Part shown: positions 1-8,653 of the stretch, piece by piece
Layout of the letters: every line of letters begins with the position of its first letter
How positions within the stretch are numbered: the stretch's first letter is position 1
NCBI RefSeq assembly: GCF_000948975.2
Contig: NZ_CP059735.1
Span: forward strand, 2,170,001-2,234,000
Direction: 5' to 3'
Source: Thalassomonas actiniarum
Lineage (GTDB): Bacteria > Pseudomonadota > Gammaproteobacteria > Enterobacterales > Alteromonadaceae
Length of the DNA stretch: 64,000 nt
Notes under the pieces: generated by a model
Told to the model about the DNA's origin: nothing
The model's input: the letters and a program-made list of their open reading frames with translations, nothing else
Databases searched by the model: none
Program-made: the position numbers and the translations under genes

Positions 1-576
1 GTTGAAGTGCGGGTGGCGAATCAAATTGAAGCCAAGCGCAACCGCGACGAGCTGGAGCGCTTGAACCGCACCGATGCTTTAACCGGTATCGCCAACCGCC
101 GCCGTTTCGATGAATATATTATGTTGCAAAGGGAAAGCATAGTACGCTCTGAAGCCGCGCTTTCCATTATCATGATAGATATCGACCATTTTAAGCAATT
201 TAACGACTGTTACGGCCACGGCGCCGGTGATGATTGTTTAAAAAGGGTGGCTACGGCGCTGGCGAGCAAGCTCGATCGCACCACAGATTTTATTGCCCGT
301 TACGGCGGCGAGGAATTTGTGGTGATTTTACCGGCCACCGACAGCGAAGGGGCGGCGCAGTGCGCCGAGCGCTTATGTGAGGCGGTGGCAGAGCTGGAGA
401 TAGCGCATGATGAATCCGGTACCTGCGGCCATGTGACCGCAAGTTTTGGCGTGGCCACCTTGTTGCCGGAGCAGCGGGAAGTCTCGGTAGAAGATTTGCT
501 GGAATGGGCGGACCAGGCGCTTTACCAGGCCAAGACATCGGGGCGCAACCAGTTTCATATTGCCCGCGGGGGTTAG
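1..576 (+). CDS. GGDEF-domain diguanylate cyclase, C-terminal part
   Basis: The frame is open back to base 1, so the gene begins outside the window and only its last 191 codons are seen. They form a GGDEF domain, entered through a charged linker and the typical DALTGIANRRRF segment. The catalytic loop reads RYGGEEF. An RTTD (RxxD) pair lies five residues before it, the spacing of the inhibitory I-site. Enzymes of this family join two GTP into the second messenger cyclic di-GMP, and the I-site gives product inhibition. The active-site loop looks intact, so activity is likely. The sensory N-terminus and hence the signal are unknown. A PilZ protein and curli genes in the same window are possible downstream users of the messenger, but no direct link is visible. 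Confidence 0.93.
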   Translation, partial: VEVRVANQIEAKRNRDELERLNRTDALTGIANRRRFDEYIMLQRESIVRSEAALSIIMIDIDHFKQFNDCYGHGAGDDCLKRVATALASKLDRTTDFIARYGGEEFVVILPATDSEGAAQCAERLCEAVAELEIAHDESGTCGHVTASFGVATLLPEQREVSVEDLLEWADQALYQAKTSGRNQFHIARGG

Positions 577-612
577 CACAGCTTGGCAGCACTAAGCCGG
601 CAGCCATAAAAG

Positions 613-645
613 AAAAGCCCTTATGCCAATGCAAAGGGCTTTTTT
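613..645 (+). terminator. Intrinsic terminator after GGDEF gene
   Basis: An AAGCCCTT/AAGGGCTT stem (615-622 with 634-641) is followed by six T residues. It sits between the ends of the GGDEF gene and the oppositely oriented gene at 663-1442. The reverse strand also has a short T-rich tail, so it may act in both directions. Confidence 0.8.
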
Positions 646-662
646 GATCGTAACAGGTTCAG

Positions 663-1442
663 TTATTTGGTCAGCATATAAAGGTGGGTGTCTACACCGT
701 CAAACATCACAGACATGCTCGATGGATCGGTGTTTTCCGGCGCACCTTCAAGGGTTAGAATGCCTTCATAACCGTAGACATCATTTCCCTGATCATCTTT
801 ATGACCATAGCGGCCATGGTAAATTTCGCTATTGCTGCCCTGTTTGAAGGCATAATATACGTAAGCTTCAAGTGCCAGCTGATATTGGTTGCTGTCATAG
901 GTGATTGCCCAGCGGCCCCAGTCGGTATCTTGCGGAAAATCAATGATAGCAAACTTGGCGCGGGTAATGCCGTTGGCCTCTAATCTGTCGGTGCCTCTTT
1001 CCCAGATGAACTGGTGGATTTCCTGTTGGTTGTCAACTCCCTGCATATAAATGTGATAGTTGTTGGGCACGGGCAGGGCTTTACCGTTTACGCCGTTCAC
1101 CTCTTCAAAGTTAGGGGTACTCAGCATGGAGATAGTGCTGGTGTCTACCTGGTTGCGGATATCTTCCTTGGTGCCATTTTTGATATCGTCGACAATATAG
1201 GTAATGGTCAATTCCGGGATAGAAGCATCGTATCGGTAAACGCCGCCAAGATGCAAAAACTGGTAAACTTTATCATCGCTGCCTTTTTTGAAAAAATACA
1301 TCCGGCTTAATTTTCTGTCGTTGAGCATACCCCATCGCTGCCAGTCCGTATCGGCCGGTGCATCGAGGATCTCAATGGACTCACCCCCAAACCTGTAGAT
1401 ATTCTCTCCGAAAACTTTAGTTGCCTGATTAACCGAGGGCAT
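663..1442 (-). CDS. Hypothetical protein with an internal duplication
   Basis: I do not recognise this 259-residue protein. The ATG at 1442 is preferred over an upstream TTG because AAGGA lies 7 bases before it. There is no signal peptide or membrane segment. The protein contains two related halves, each opening with a DTDWxRW motif (DTDWQRW near the N-terminus, DTDWGRW near residue 170) and continuing with aromatic-rich beta-type segments (YFFKKGSDD and YYAFKQGSNS). This suggests a duplicated beta-sandwich or lectin-like module, which is inference. It is divergent from the beta-barrel gene at 1646, with about 200 bases between them, so the two may share a control region. No catalytic motif is evident. 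Confidence 0.75.
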   Translation of the reverse strand: MPSVNQATKVFGENIYRFGGESIEILDAPADTDWQRWGMLNDRKLSRMYFFKKGSDDKVYQFLHLGGVYRYDASIPELTITYIVDDIKNGTKEDIRNQVDTSTISMLSTPNFEEVNGVNGKALPVPNNYHIYMQGVDNQQEIHQFIWERGTDRLEANGITRAKFAIIDFPQDTDWGRWAITYDSNQYQLALEAYVYYAFKQGSNSEIYHGRYGHKDDQGNDVYGYEGILTLEGAPENTDPSSMSVMFDGVDTHLYMLTK

Positions 1443-1645
1443 AATTGTGTCCTTTTTCAAAAAGTTAGTGTTAATATTGTGCTTTAGCTTTTATAGTAGC
1501 CTGTAGAAGTTTCACGGGCAAGCTCGACATGGGGCAGTGCAGGGGCGGGCGGTCAAGCTGAGTGATTTAGCCGGTGGTTCAAGACTCTAACATGCTCTAT
1601 TATAAGATGGTTTACGGGCATAATAATAAATCAAAGGAATACATT

Positions 1646-2536
1646 ATGGCAACGCAAGAAAAAACTCCCTTATTTGGCCCTCTTGAAGGTTTGATCGGCA
1701 CCTGGGTCGGCGCTAAGGGCTGGAGTGTTATCGCGGTACCTGCTCCCGGCTCTACTCCTGACGGCAGCGCTGACTTTAAATTGATTGTGCAAAATTATAC
1801 CGAAACCTTAACCTTTAAGGCGGTTGACGATCCGGTGCGCAACCGCGGCGGTGCAGTGGAGCAAAACATCGGTGCGATAGAATATGAGCAGCGCATCCAT
1901 GATTTTGATACCAAAGCGTTAATTCATGTTGAAAATGGCATGTTGATGTATTTGGGGGATGTTGCCTCAGAGTCGGGGGAGCCGGGCCCTAAGCCTATGT
2001 TCTCTATTGCCCGCAGTGCTACCGTGCCCCATGGCGATTCTGCCATGATATTAGGGGATGCTGTCGTCAAAGAGGGGGCCCCCGAAGTGCCCGACATCAG
2101 TTCATTGCCGTCTGAGGCTGATCAAGCAGGTATGCCGGAAGGTTTTCTAAAACAATATGAAAATGAGCAGGAGCGGCTGACGGTTTACGATATTGTGACC
2201 AAGCAGAACTCGAAGATTTTTAATGTTGCCAACCCCAATGATAACCTGAAAAGGGACAACAATGGCTTGGAAGTGGTGAGCACCACCCATATCAGCATGG
2301 ATTCTGAAAACGGAGGCGGTATCAATAATATTCCGTTTATTGTCAAACATGCCAATGCCACCCGTTTCCAGTGCGACTTCTGGCTGCAAACCATTAAATT
2401 GCCGATGTCAGGGCAGACTTTTGAGGAGCTGCAATATTCGCAAAATGTTGATATTGAATTTCATAAAAGGTTCAGTGACAAATCCGGCTTGATCACCTGG
2501 CCGCATGTCACGGTGAATACCCTGACCAAGCAATAG
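1646..2536 (+). CDS. Nitrobindin/FABP-like beta-barrel protein
   Basis: This 296-residue cytoplasmic protein opens with PLEGLIGTWVGAKGW, which resembles the N-terminal GxWxGxG signature of nitrobindin-type heme-binding and fatty-acid-binding-like barrels. Alternating hydrophobic strands follow (YTETLTFK, ALIHVENGMLMYLG). The family usually covers about 160 residues, so this protein carries extra sequence in the middle and C-terminal parts. The ATG at 1646 follows AAAGGA by 7 bases; the frame extends upstream but without a ribosome site. It is divergent from the gene at 663-1442. Ligand and role are unknown. The assignment rests on a short motif, so the family call is tentative while the gene itself is secure. 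Confidence 0.7.
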   Translation: MATQEKTPLFGPLEGLIGTWVGAKGWSVIAVPAPGSTPDGSADFKLIVQNYTETLTFKAVDDPVRNRGGAVEQNIGAIEYEQRIHDFDTKALIHVENGMLMYLGDVASESGEPGPKPMFSIARSATVPHGDSAMILGDAVVKEGAPEVPDISSLPSEADQAGMPEGFLKQYENEQERLTVYDIVTKQNSKIFNVANPNDNLKRDNNGLEVVSTTHISMDSENGGGINNIPFIVKHANATRFQCDFWLQTIKLPMSGQTFEELQYSQNVDIEFHKRFSDKSGLITWPHVTVNTLTKQ

Positions 2537-2602
2537 TAAAACCTTGATAAAGGCACTGGCTTTTATGTCTCTATTTTCCGGGTGGTAAGTGGTGTCGCCC
2601 GG

Positions 2603-3280
2603 TTATCTTATCGATGCATAGATATTTGCCATCGCTTTATCGTCAATAAACGGGTTTCGGTTCCCTTGCAGGGCGTGTATTTTTTCATTACGCCACTTCT
2701 CTTCCATGCTAACCGGATATTGGTTCGCCCATTTTACCATCAAAGACAGCATGCCCTGATCCGGCAATCGGTACTTCCACAGCATATATAATATGCTGCG
2801 GGCTATTTCCCCCTTAGCATAATCTCTTGGCTCTATACCTGAGCCGTGAGCCGAAGCGCCGTTTGCCGCTTCATCGGCTAAGCGTTTTTCAAAATCACAT
2901 TTATCTTCGACAAAGAGCATGTTTTCACCGGGCAGTTCGACAAAAGGTAATTGCCCCCGCACCTGGTGATAACGGACCAGGGCTGGCCAGAGATTATGTA
3001 AGTCTGCCAAGGCATAGCGGTACTGGATCTGGTTGCAATGCTCATGCTTGTCGCATCCGTAAGCCTGTGCCAGCCAGCTGGCCGGATAGAGCCGGGTAAT
3101 GGTGACTTTATCTTGAGGAGGTTGGTTCACGGCGCAATACAGGGTGTGGTAGCTGCGGTTATATAATTGCGGCCAAAAAAGTTCGTTTACCCTCTTTTGT
3201 GGGTTGCTGTCGTTAGCGTTATTGGCAAGTAGCAATGCTGGTGTTGCCAGTAACACTATCAATAAAGTGAAGTATCTCAT
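2603..3280 (-). CDS. Secreted endonuclease I family protein, catalytic pair replaced
   Basis: The 225-residue product starts with a signal peptide (MRYFTLLIVLLATPALLLA) and has the endonuclease I (EndA/Vvn) layout: FWPQLYNRSYHTLYC near the N-terminus, DLHNLWP around residue 93, GEIARSILYM around 157, and a C-terminal GNRNPF. In the family an E-H pair precedes the first conserved segment and supplies the metal ligand and general base (WEHV in E. coli EndA). Here that position reads TRLYP, residues 62-65, so both E and H are lost, although N96 of DLHNL is kept. The broken paralogue at 15,948-16,526 still has VEHVYP. The protein may therefore bind rather than cut nucleic acid. The ATG at 3280 is chosen over an upstream TTG because it gives a clean signal peptide. 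Confidence 0.88.
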   Translation of the reverse strand: MRYFTLLIVLLATPALLLANNANDSNPQKRVNELFWPQLYNRSYHTLYCAVNQPPQDKVTITRLYPASWLAQAYGCDKHEHCNQIQYRYALADLHNLWPALVRYHQVRGQLPFVELPGENMLFVEDKCDFEKRLADEAANGASAHGSGIEPRDYAKGEIARSILYMLWKYRLPDQGMLSLMVKWANQYPVSMEEKWRNEKIHALQGNRNPFIDDKAMANIYASIR

Positions 3281-3793
3281 TAGGCTTCTATTGCAGTCGT
3301 TCAAAATCGGGAAAGGCTATCAGAAAAGAGATCTTAAGGAGTGAGGGTTAAAAAGGAAAGTCTTTGTTTAGCAAGATGGCGGCTATTGCCAGGGAGGAAC
3401 CCGGATATTTTTGTTTTGATGAAAAAATTTAACGCCCCGACAGTCGTTTTTTCGGGGGGCAGAGGGAGTGCTCGATAAAAAATAATCAATGTGGTTGTTT
3501 TTATTGCCAATAGTCGGACATTTTTTGATAGAAAAGCGACCGTTATTTAAGCAGTGTTTTTTAAGTTGTTGTTATTTAAGTGTAAATTTTACTTGTCGTA
3601 AATGTATCAAAAGTTAGTCGCTTATTTGCTAGATAGCGAGAATGAAAGCGCTATTATTTACTCAACTGAGCGTTAATGCCTGGTTAACTAAGAATAAAGT
3701 ACTTTAAAATCAAAAGCTAATAAGGTGTGTGTCCACCTTTATTAATAATATGCCTGATAAGGGCGTAAATAAAGACTATAAGGAAGTTCTAAG
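3281..3793. other. Intergenic region, AT-rich, divergent promoters
   Basis: These 513 bases separate the endonuclease homologue from the divergent protease. A GC stem (3434-3440 with 3452-3458) can form near the middle. Otherwise the stretch is AT-rich and must hold both promoters. I see no gene. Confidence 0.6.
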
Positions 3794-4909
3794 ATGAGTA
3801 ACTCTATTTTTCAGCCTAAAGTGCTGGCAGTTTGTTTAAGTGCACTGATTTCACAAGCGGCGATTGCAGCAGATGCTGCGGTAACGCAACCGACCAAACT
3901 GGGCGATTCGTCCATCCAGGTGATCGGCGGTGATGATACCTTTGCCCGTGACTGGATGGTATCTATCGGCTGGAGCTTTTATGATCACTGGTGTGGTGGC
4001 AGCCTGATTGATTCACAATGGGTCATGACCGCGGCGCACTGTGTTGACGGCGGAAAAACACCGGGTCAGTTCACCCTGCAAATCGGTGCCCGCGATACCA
4101 GCAACAGCAATGACGGTGTCACCGTAGGCGCTTCTGAAATTCATATTCACCCAAGCTGGAGCAGCAATGCCATAGTTAACGACATTGCCTTGATTAAGCT
4201 TGATACTCCGGTGAACAACAACACTATCGGCTTTACTACCGGCTCTACCGGCGATATTGCCACCTTAATCGGTTGGGGTGATACCAGCCATGGTAACGGC
4301 CAGTATCCGGATATTCTGCAAGCGGTTGAACTGCCTGTGATTTCACCTAGCACTTGTGACAGCATCTGGGGTCAGTACGGCGTAAATATTCCTTCTACCC
4401 AGCTTTGTGCCAGCACAAACACCGAAAGCTCATGTAGCGGCGACAGCGGCGGCCCGCTTTTTGTTAACGAAAACGGCCAGGACAAGCAAATTGGTGTAGT
4501 CAGTTACGGTTATACCGCTTCATGTACCAGCAGCGTAGCGCCCAGCGTATTTACCCGTGTTTCCAGCTATACCGACTGGATTGACAGTGTAATGAATGAC
4601 GGCGGCGTGGTTACGCCGGGTGATAGCCTGGAAGAAACCAATATTAATATCCGTCGCCGGGCAACCAATACTTATACCGTGGAAATCCCGGCAGGTACTT
4701 CAAGCTTAACGGTCAATACCAGTGGTGGTACCGGTGATGCCGACCTGTCTGTAGGTCATGCTTCATCCTCTTCGTTTGCCTGTACTTCTGAAGGAAGCAG
4801 CAACACGGAATCTTGTACCATATCCAACCCGGCAGCGGGTACCTGGAACATTGAAGTTTACGCTTACAGCCGGGTACGTGGTTTAACCTTAACCGCTAAC
4901 TGGAATTAA
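3794..4909 (+). CDS. Secreted chymotrypsin-fold serine protease with PPC domain
   Basis: The 371-residue product has a signal peptide of about 26 residues, a short propeptide ending before VIGG (an activation-type N-terminus at residue 43), an S1 peptidase domain to about residue 265, and a C-terminal pre-peptidase (PPC) beta domain from about 280. The triad is visible: H82 in TAAHC, D130 in NDIAL and S218 in GDSGGP. The residue six before the catalytic serine, which sets the S1 pocket, is serine (ESSCSGDSGG) rather than the aspartate of trypsin, which suggests chymotrypsin-like rather than Lys/Arg specificity. AAGGAAG lies before the ATG. The PPC domain is normally linked to secretion and often removed afterwards. 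It is probably an extracellular nutrient-scavenging enzyme. Confidence 0.93.
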   Translation: MSNSIFQPKVLAVCLSALISQAAIAADAAVTQPTKLGDSSIQVIGGDDTFARDWMVSIGWSFYDHWCGGSLIDSQWVMTAAHCVDGGKTPGQFTLQIGARDTSNSNDGVTVGASEIHIHPSWSSNAIVNDIALIKLDTPVNNNTIGFTTGSTGDIATLIGWGDTSHGNGQYPDILQAVELPVISPSTCDSIWGQYGVNIPSTQLCASTNTESSCSGDSGGPLFVNENGQDKQIGVVSYGYTASCTSSVAPSVFTRVSSYTDWIDSVMNDGGVVTPGDSLEETNINIRRRATNTYTVEIPAGTSSLTVNTSGGTGDADLSVGHASSSSFACTSEGSSNTESCTISNPAAGTWNIEVYAYSRVRGLTLTANWN

Positions 4910-5003
4910 GATAAGGTTAGTTGTACGAAAGCTAATGACTTTCTTTGTGGTTCCACCTTGGCGGAACCACACTGCGACTTTCTCCCTAGTTTAAGTCGCA
5001 GTC

Positions 5004-5031
5004 AGGCCGCCGTAACAGGCGGCCTTTTTTT
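5004..5031 (+). terminator. Intrinsic terminator of the S1 protease gene
   Basis: A perfect 8-bp stem AGGCCGCC/GGCGGCCT (5004-5011 with 5018-5025) with a 6-base loop is followed by a run of T. It lies about 95 bases past the protease stop. A second hairpin without a T tract (GTGGTTCC/GGAACCAC) precedes it near 4947-4970. Confidence 0.9.
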
Positions 5032-5124
5032 GCTAACGAGTTTTGGCTTTTAGCTGAGGATAAACCGAGGCAAGTGCCTGATAAGCGGAGCAGGGGAATC
5101 GACCCCCGCTTTGCCGATGTTAAG

Positions 5125-6024
5125 CTAAAGTTCGAGGTTGGCGATGATCTTGTCCAGACCTCGTTTCGACAGTTTTACCGCTTCCAGCGGCGTTAATCCG
5201 TCGGGGTATTCTTCCTGCTCGACGATAAACCACTGTGTGCCGCCATGGGCAATATCGGCTTTAATGACACTGGCCCAGTCGGTGACATCGTCGCCGATAA
5301 TGGCGCGCTTGCCTTTGATTTCCTGCTCCGGCAGTTTAGCTTTAAAATGTGTGGTTAAGGTACGGCCGGGGTAGCGTTTAATGTAGGTGAGCGGGTTGTG
5401 CTCGGCATAGGTTACCCAGCCGACATCCATTTGCAAAACAAAGTCTTGCGCTGTGGTGCGGGCGATATGATCCCAGAAGGTGGCATTGCCGTAGGCATTA
5501 AATTCTTCATCATGGTTGTGGTAGCCAAATTTAAAACCTTCGCGGGTCAGTTGTGCTGCCAGTTGATTCAGATCTGTCACCAGGGCCTGTATTTTATGCT
5601 TGTCCCAGGCCCGGTCATCCCAGGGCACAATCAGGGTGTCAATACCGGCATCGCGAAAAAAGGCCACCGAGCGATTGAAATTTTCTTCGTTAAAGTCTTT
5701 AAAGCGGATATGGGCGGCACTGCCGGTTAAGCCCAGGCTGTTTAAAAAGTTTTTCAGGCCTTTGCCGTTATTTTTATAAGGGCCGTAATCGCCGGCAAAC
5801 TCGACCCCTTTAAAGCCCATATTGGCAACCTGAGTTAAGGTGCCTTTAAAATCTTGTTTGACATCGTCTTTTATTGACCAAAGCTGGAGGCCTATTTTAG
5901 GCATGGTACCGGTTTCCTGTGTGTTTGCTTGCACCTTATTGTTTGCTGTAGCTGACGGGGTTAATGCGCAGGATGCCAGGCCGGTAGCCAGGGCAAACAG
6001 CATGATTATCTTGATTACTTTCAT
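5125..6024 (-). CDS. Sugar phosphate isomerase/epimerase-like lipoprotein (TIM barrel)
   Basis: This 299-residue protein begins with a lipoprotein signal (lipobox LASC near residue 18), so it should be anchored in the cell envelope. The rest matches xylose isomerase-like TIM barrels: IGLQLWSIKDD at strand 1, GFKGVEFAGDYG, then metal-site-type segments FGYHNHDEEF, QMDVGWV and a late FIVEQEE. The ATG at 6024 is preceded by AAGGA; the frame runs further upstream but overlaps the GMC gene and has no ribosome site. It is the third gene of an apparent operon with the GMC oxidoreductase and its Tat partner. In related clusters such proteins act on 3-keto sugars made by the dehydrogenase. That role is inferred from context. 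Confidence 0.85.
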   Translation of the reverse strand: MKVIKIIMLFALATGLASCALTPSATANNKVQANTQETGTMPKIGLQLWSIKDDVKQDFKGTLTQVANMGFKGVEFAGDYGPYKNNGKGLKNFLNSLGLTGSAAHIRFKDFNEENFNRSVAFFRDAGIDTLIVPWDDRAWDKHKIQALVTDLNQLAAQLTREGFKFGYHNHDEEFNAYGNATFWDHIARTTAQDFVLQMDVGWVTYAEHNPLTYIKRYPGRTLTTHFKAKLPEQEIKGKRAIIGDDVTDWASVIKADIAHGGTQWFIVEQEEYPDGLTPLEAVKLSKRGLDKIIANLEL

Positions 6025-6079
6025 TTTTTTCCTTGTTGTGCTTTGCTGCTTATTTGTTAAGAGAGGGCATAAAACCCCG

Positions 6080-7804
6080 TTAAATACGTTTGGCCTGCAG
6101 CTCTTTACTGGCGTAGTCAACGGCGCGTGCGGTTAATGCCATAAAGGTCAGGCTGGGGTTTTGTACGGCACTGGAGCAAAAACTGGCGCCGTCGGTTACA
6201 AACAGGTTGGGTATATCATGGCTTTGGTTATAACCATTAAGTACCGAGGTTTTCGGATCCCGTCCCATGCGCGCCGTGCCTAATTCATGAATGGCCAGCC
6301 CCGGCGGTTCATGGCTGACATAAGGTTTGATGTCGTAAACACCGGCGGCGGCCAGCATTTTTTCTGCCTGTTCGGCGGCATCAGACATCATGTCTTTTTC
6401 ATTTTGGGAAAAGCGGCAGTCGAACTCCAGCTGCGGCATGCCCCATTTGTCTTTTAAGGTCGGGTGTAAAGCCACCTGGTTTTCAAAGCGCGGCAGCATT
6501 TCGCCCTGGGCGTGCAGGCCAAACTTCCAGCGGCCGGCGTGTTGCAGCTTGTTTTTAAAATCAACCCCGATCCCGTTCTGGTGCTGCAAACTTTGCCAGT
6601 TTTCACGATAGGCACCGCCTGCCAGGGCATAACCCCTTAAAAACTTACGCTTATTATCCGGCCGGTAATAGAAGTTAGGCATAAGCAAGCCGGAGGGGCG
6701 CCTGCCGGAGTAATATTCGTCTTCAAAACCTTCGATAAAGCCGGTGGCCCCGGCATTATAGTTATGATCCATCAGGTAGTGGCCTACCATCCCCGAACTG
6801 TTGGCAATGCCGTTGGGGAATTTCTTTGATTTTGAATTTAACAGGATCTGGGTCGAGCCTAAGGTGGAAGCACAAACAAAGACGATGTTGGCAAAATATT
6901 CCCGCTCGCTTAAATCGTCGTTATCTATCACCCTAACGCCCTTGACCCGGTTGCTGGCTTCATCATAAATCAGGCTGTGTACCACGCTGTTGGGGGCGAT
7001 ATGTAAGTTACCGGTGGCCGCGGCCGCGGGCAGGGTAGAGCTTTGGCTTGAAAAATAGGCACCAAAAGAACAGCCTGCCTGGCATTCGTTGCGTGCCTGG
7101 CATTGCACCCGTCCCTGGGAGATATGCAGTTGGCTTGGCCGGGTCAGGTGTGCGGCCCTGCCCATGATCAAAGGCCGCTCGGGATAGGCTTTTGCCAGTT
7201 GCTGTTGGATGTGTTTTTCCGGCGCGGTCATTTCAAACGGCGGTAAAAATTCGCTGTCGGGTAAATTGGGCAAGTTTTCTTTTGAGCCGCTGATCCCGGC
7301 ATGCAGCTCGACATGGGAGTACCATTTGGCCAGGTCCTTATAGCGAATCGGCCAGTCGTTGCCGTAACCGTCCTGTTTGTTGGCGAGAAAGTCGTATTCG
7401 CCCCAGCGGTAAGACTGGCGGTGCCATAATAACGACTTGCCGCCTAACTGGTTTGCCCGGATCCAGCTAAATTCTGTGCCCGGCTTAGTGGTGTAGGGTA
7501 AGTCTTTGTCGTTGCCAAAAAAGTGCTTGGTGCGATCGTTAAAGGCATAACATTGCTGCTGTATTTTATATTGCTCCTGCACCAGCAGGTTGTCCACCCG
7601 GGTGCGGTGCTCGTATTCCCACGGCGCCTTGTTCTCACCCTGATAGTCTTTGCCGTGTTCAACAACGCGGCCACGTTCTATCATCAGGGTTTTATGGCCG
7701 CGCTCGCATAATTCTTTCGCGGCCCAGCCGCCACTGACTCCTGAGCCGATAACGATGGCATCAAAAACTTCACTCGACTGGTTTATATATAATTTATCGT
7801 TCAT
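6080..7804 (-). CDS. GMC-family FAD-dependent oxidoreductase
   Basis: The 574-residue flavoprotein has the N-terminal dinucleotide motif IVIGSGVSGGWAAKEL (residues 18-33), the substrate-domain signature LGGKSLLWHRQSYRW, and the GMC C-terminal block with ELGTARMGRDP followed by DGASFCSSAVQNPSLTFMALT. It has no signal peptide of its own and begins only 2 bases after the Tat-signal small subunit stops, so it is probably co-exported by hitchhiking. This pairing is typical of periplasmic sugar or glycoside dehydrogenases such as gluconate 2-dehydrogenase and glucoside 3-dehydrogenase. No cytochrome subunit is adjacent, so electrons must go to another acceptor. The substrate cannot be read from the sequence. 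Confidence 0.93.
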   Translation of the reverse strand: MNDKLYINQSSEVFDAIVIGSGVSGGWAAKELCERGHKTLMIERGRVVEHGKDYQGENKAPWEYEHRTRVDNLLVQEQYKIQQQCYAFNDRTKHFFGNDKDLPYTTKPGTEFSWIRANQLGGKSLLWHRQSYRWGEYDFLANKQDGYGNDWPIRYKDLAKWYSHVELHAGISGSKENLPNLPDSEFLPPFEMTAPEKHIQQQLAKAYPERPLIMGRAAHLTRPSQLHISQGRVQCQARNECQAGCSFGAYFSSQSSTLPAAAATGNLHIAPNSVVHSLIYDEASNRVKGVRVIDNDDLSEREYFANIVFVCASTLGSTQILLNSKSKKFPNGIANSSGMVGHYLMDHNYNAGATGFIEGFEDEYYSGRRPSGLLMPNFYYRPDNKRKFLRGYALAGGAYRENWQSLQHQNGIGVDFKNKLQHAGRWKFGLHAQGEMLPRFENQVALHPTLKDKWGMPQLEFDCRFSQNEKDMMSDAAEQAEKMLAAAGVYDIKPYVSHEPPGLAIHELGTARMGRDPKTSVLNGYNQSHDIPNLFVTDGASFCSSAVQNPSLTFMALTARAVDYASKELQAKRI

Positions 7805-7806
7805 TG

Positions 7807-8412
7807 TTAGTAACCTAGTCCTAATGAGCCCCAGCTTTTATCGCTCGGTTTATAAGGGATTGAGCCTTTAAAGCCGCCGGGAATGGCCTGATAACGCAGC
7901 TCCTGGCTTGCGCCTGCTTCTGAGGTATAAAAGCCAAAACAAATCAAGCTCTTGAGGCTTTTAAATTGTGTTTGTTGTGCTGTGGTAAATGCTTGTTGCG
8001 CCGAGTCGAGATCGGTTAAAAGCTGAAATTGCTGTGTTGGCGTAAGTTGCACAAATGTACCGGAGTAGCGCTTTATTGCCTGTTGCTCAATCAGGGCAAG
8101 GGTTGCCAAGGCTTCCTGCTGTTTTTCTTTTCCGTAACAATGATAGAGCTGATTATCAATAAAGCCGTGGGTGTCGACATCTGCTGCGCTCGGGGTTTGT
8201 GTTCTCGGGATTACGGTGGCGCAAACCTGCTTGAGGCAGTTTAGTTCGGCCCGGGTAAAGACTTTTCCGTCTTGGGTGATGTTCCCTGGCGCAGGAGAAT
8301 AAGCCATTGCCACAGAAATGGCATTAGGTGTCAGTAAGGATGTTGCGGCAGCGGTGCCGATTATTTTACTTAGATCGCTTAAAAACTCACGTCTGGATCT
8401 GGTTTTTTTCAT
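7807..8412 (-). CDS. Gluconate 2-dehydrogenase subunit 3-like Tat protein
   Basis: The 201-residue product starts with a twin-arginine signal (SRREFLSDL, then a hydrophobic stretch) and continues with the small-subunit pattern of sugar dehydrogenases: FTRAELNCLKQVCATVIPRT, then ADVDTHGFIDNQL. Subunit 3 proteins carry the GMC flavoprotein across the membrane through Tat and stabilise it. It is the first gene of the minus-strand operon and nearly touches the GMC gene. Two inverted-repeat sites lie upstream (8471-8482 and 8654-8672) and may control the operon. Family membership is fairly clear; the substrate of the complex is not. Confidence 0.88.
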   Translation of the reverse strand: MKKTRSRREFLSDLSKIIGTAAATSLLTPNAISVAMAYSPAPGNITQDGKVFTRAELNCLKQVCATVIPRTQTPSAADVDTHGFIDNQLYHCYGKEKQQEALATLALIEQQAIKRYSGTFVQLTPTQQFQLLTDLDSAQQAFTTAQQTQFKSLKSLICFGFYTSEAGASQELRYQAIPGGFKGSIPYKPSDKSWGSLGLGY

Positions 8413-8470
8413 TATCTACCTTCCTGTTAACTTAAATCGTTTCCATGCCTGTGTTGCCTGTCCAGCAAAA

Positions 8471-8482
8471 GCACTATAGTGC
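8471..8482. promoter_or_regulatory. Perfect 12-bp palindrome upstream of the GMC operon
   Basis: GCACTATAGTGC is self-complementary and starts 59 bases upstream of the first operon gene. It could be an operator for a dimeric repressor. This is inference from symmetry and position only. Confidence 0.4.
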
Positions 8483-8653
8483 ACCAGGAATTAACGGCCA
8501 CAGCCTGGTTTTCAAACTAACTTGCCTAATCCTAAATTGCCGGCAGGCCCCTGTGTTAGGACATAATCGGTTTGTTATAAGACAAAATCGGCGCTAAATT
8601 TCAGTTGTTTTTTTATCTTGTTGATTTTTAGCTATTATTTTTGTTTGAAATCG

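Noticed and set aside
5083-5112. GGGGTCGATTCCCC on the minus strand, like a tRNA T arm
   Set aside because: The first T-loop base is wrong, and no acceptor, D or anticodon arm fits upstream, where the isomerase-like gene is coding. It is more likely a 3' end hairpin of that operon.
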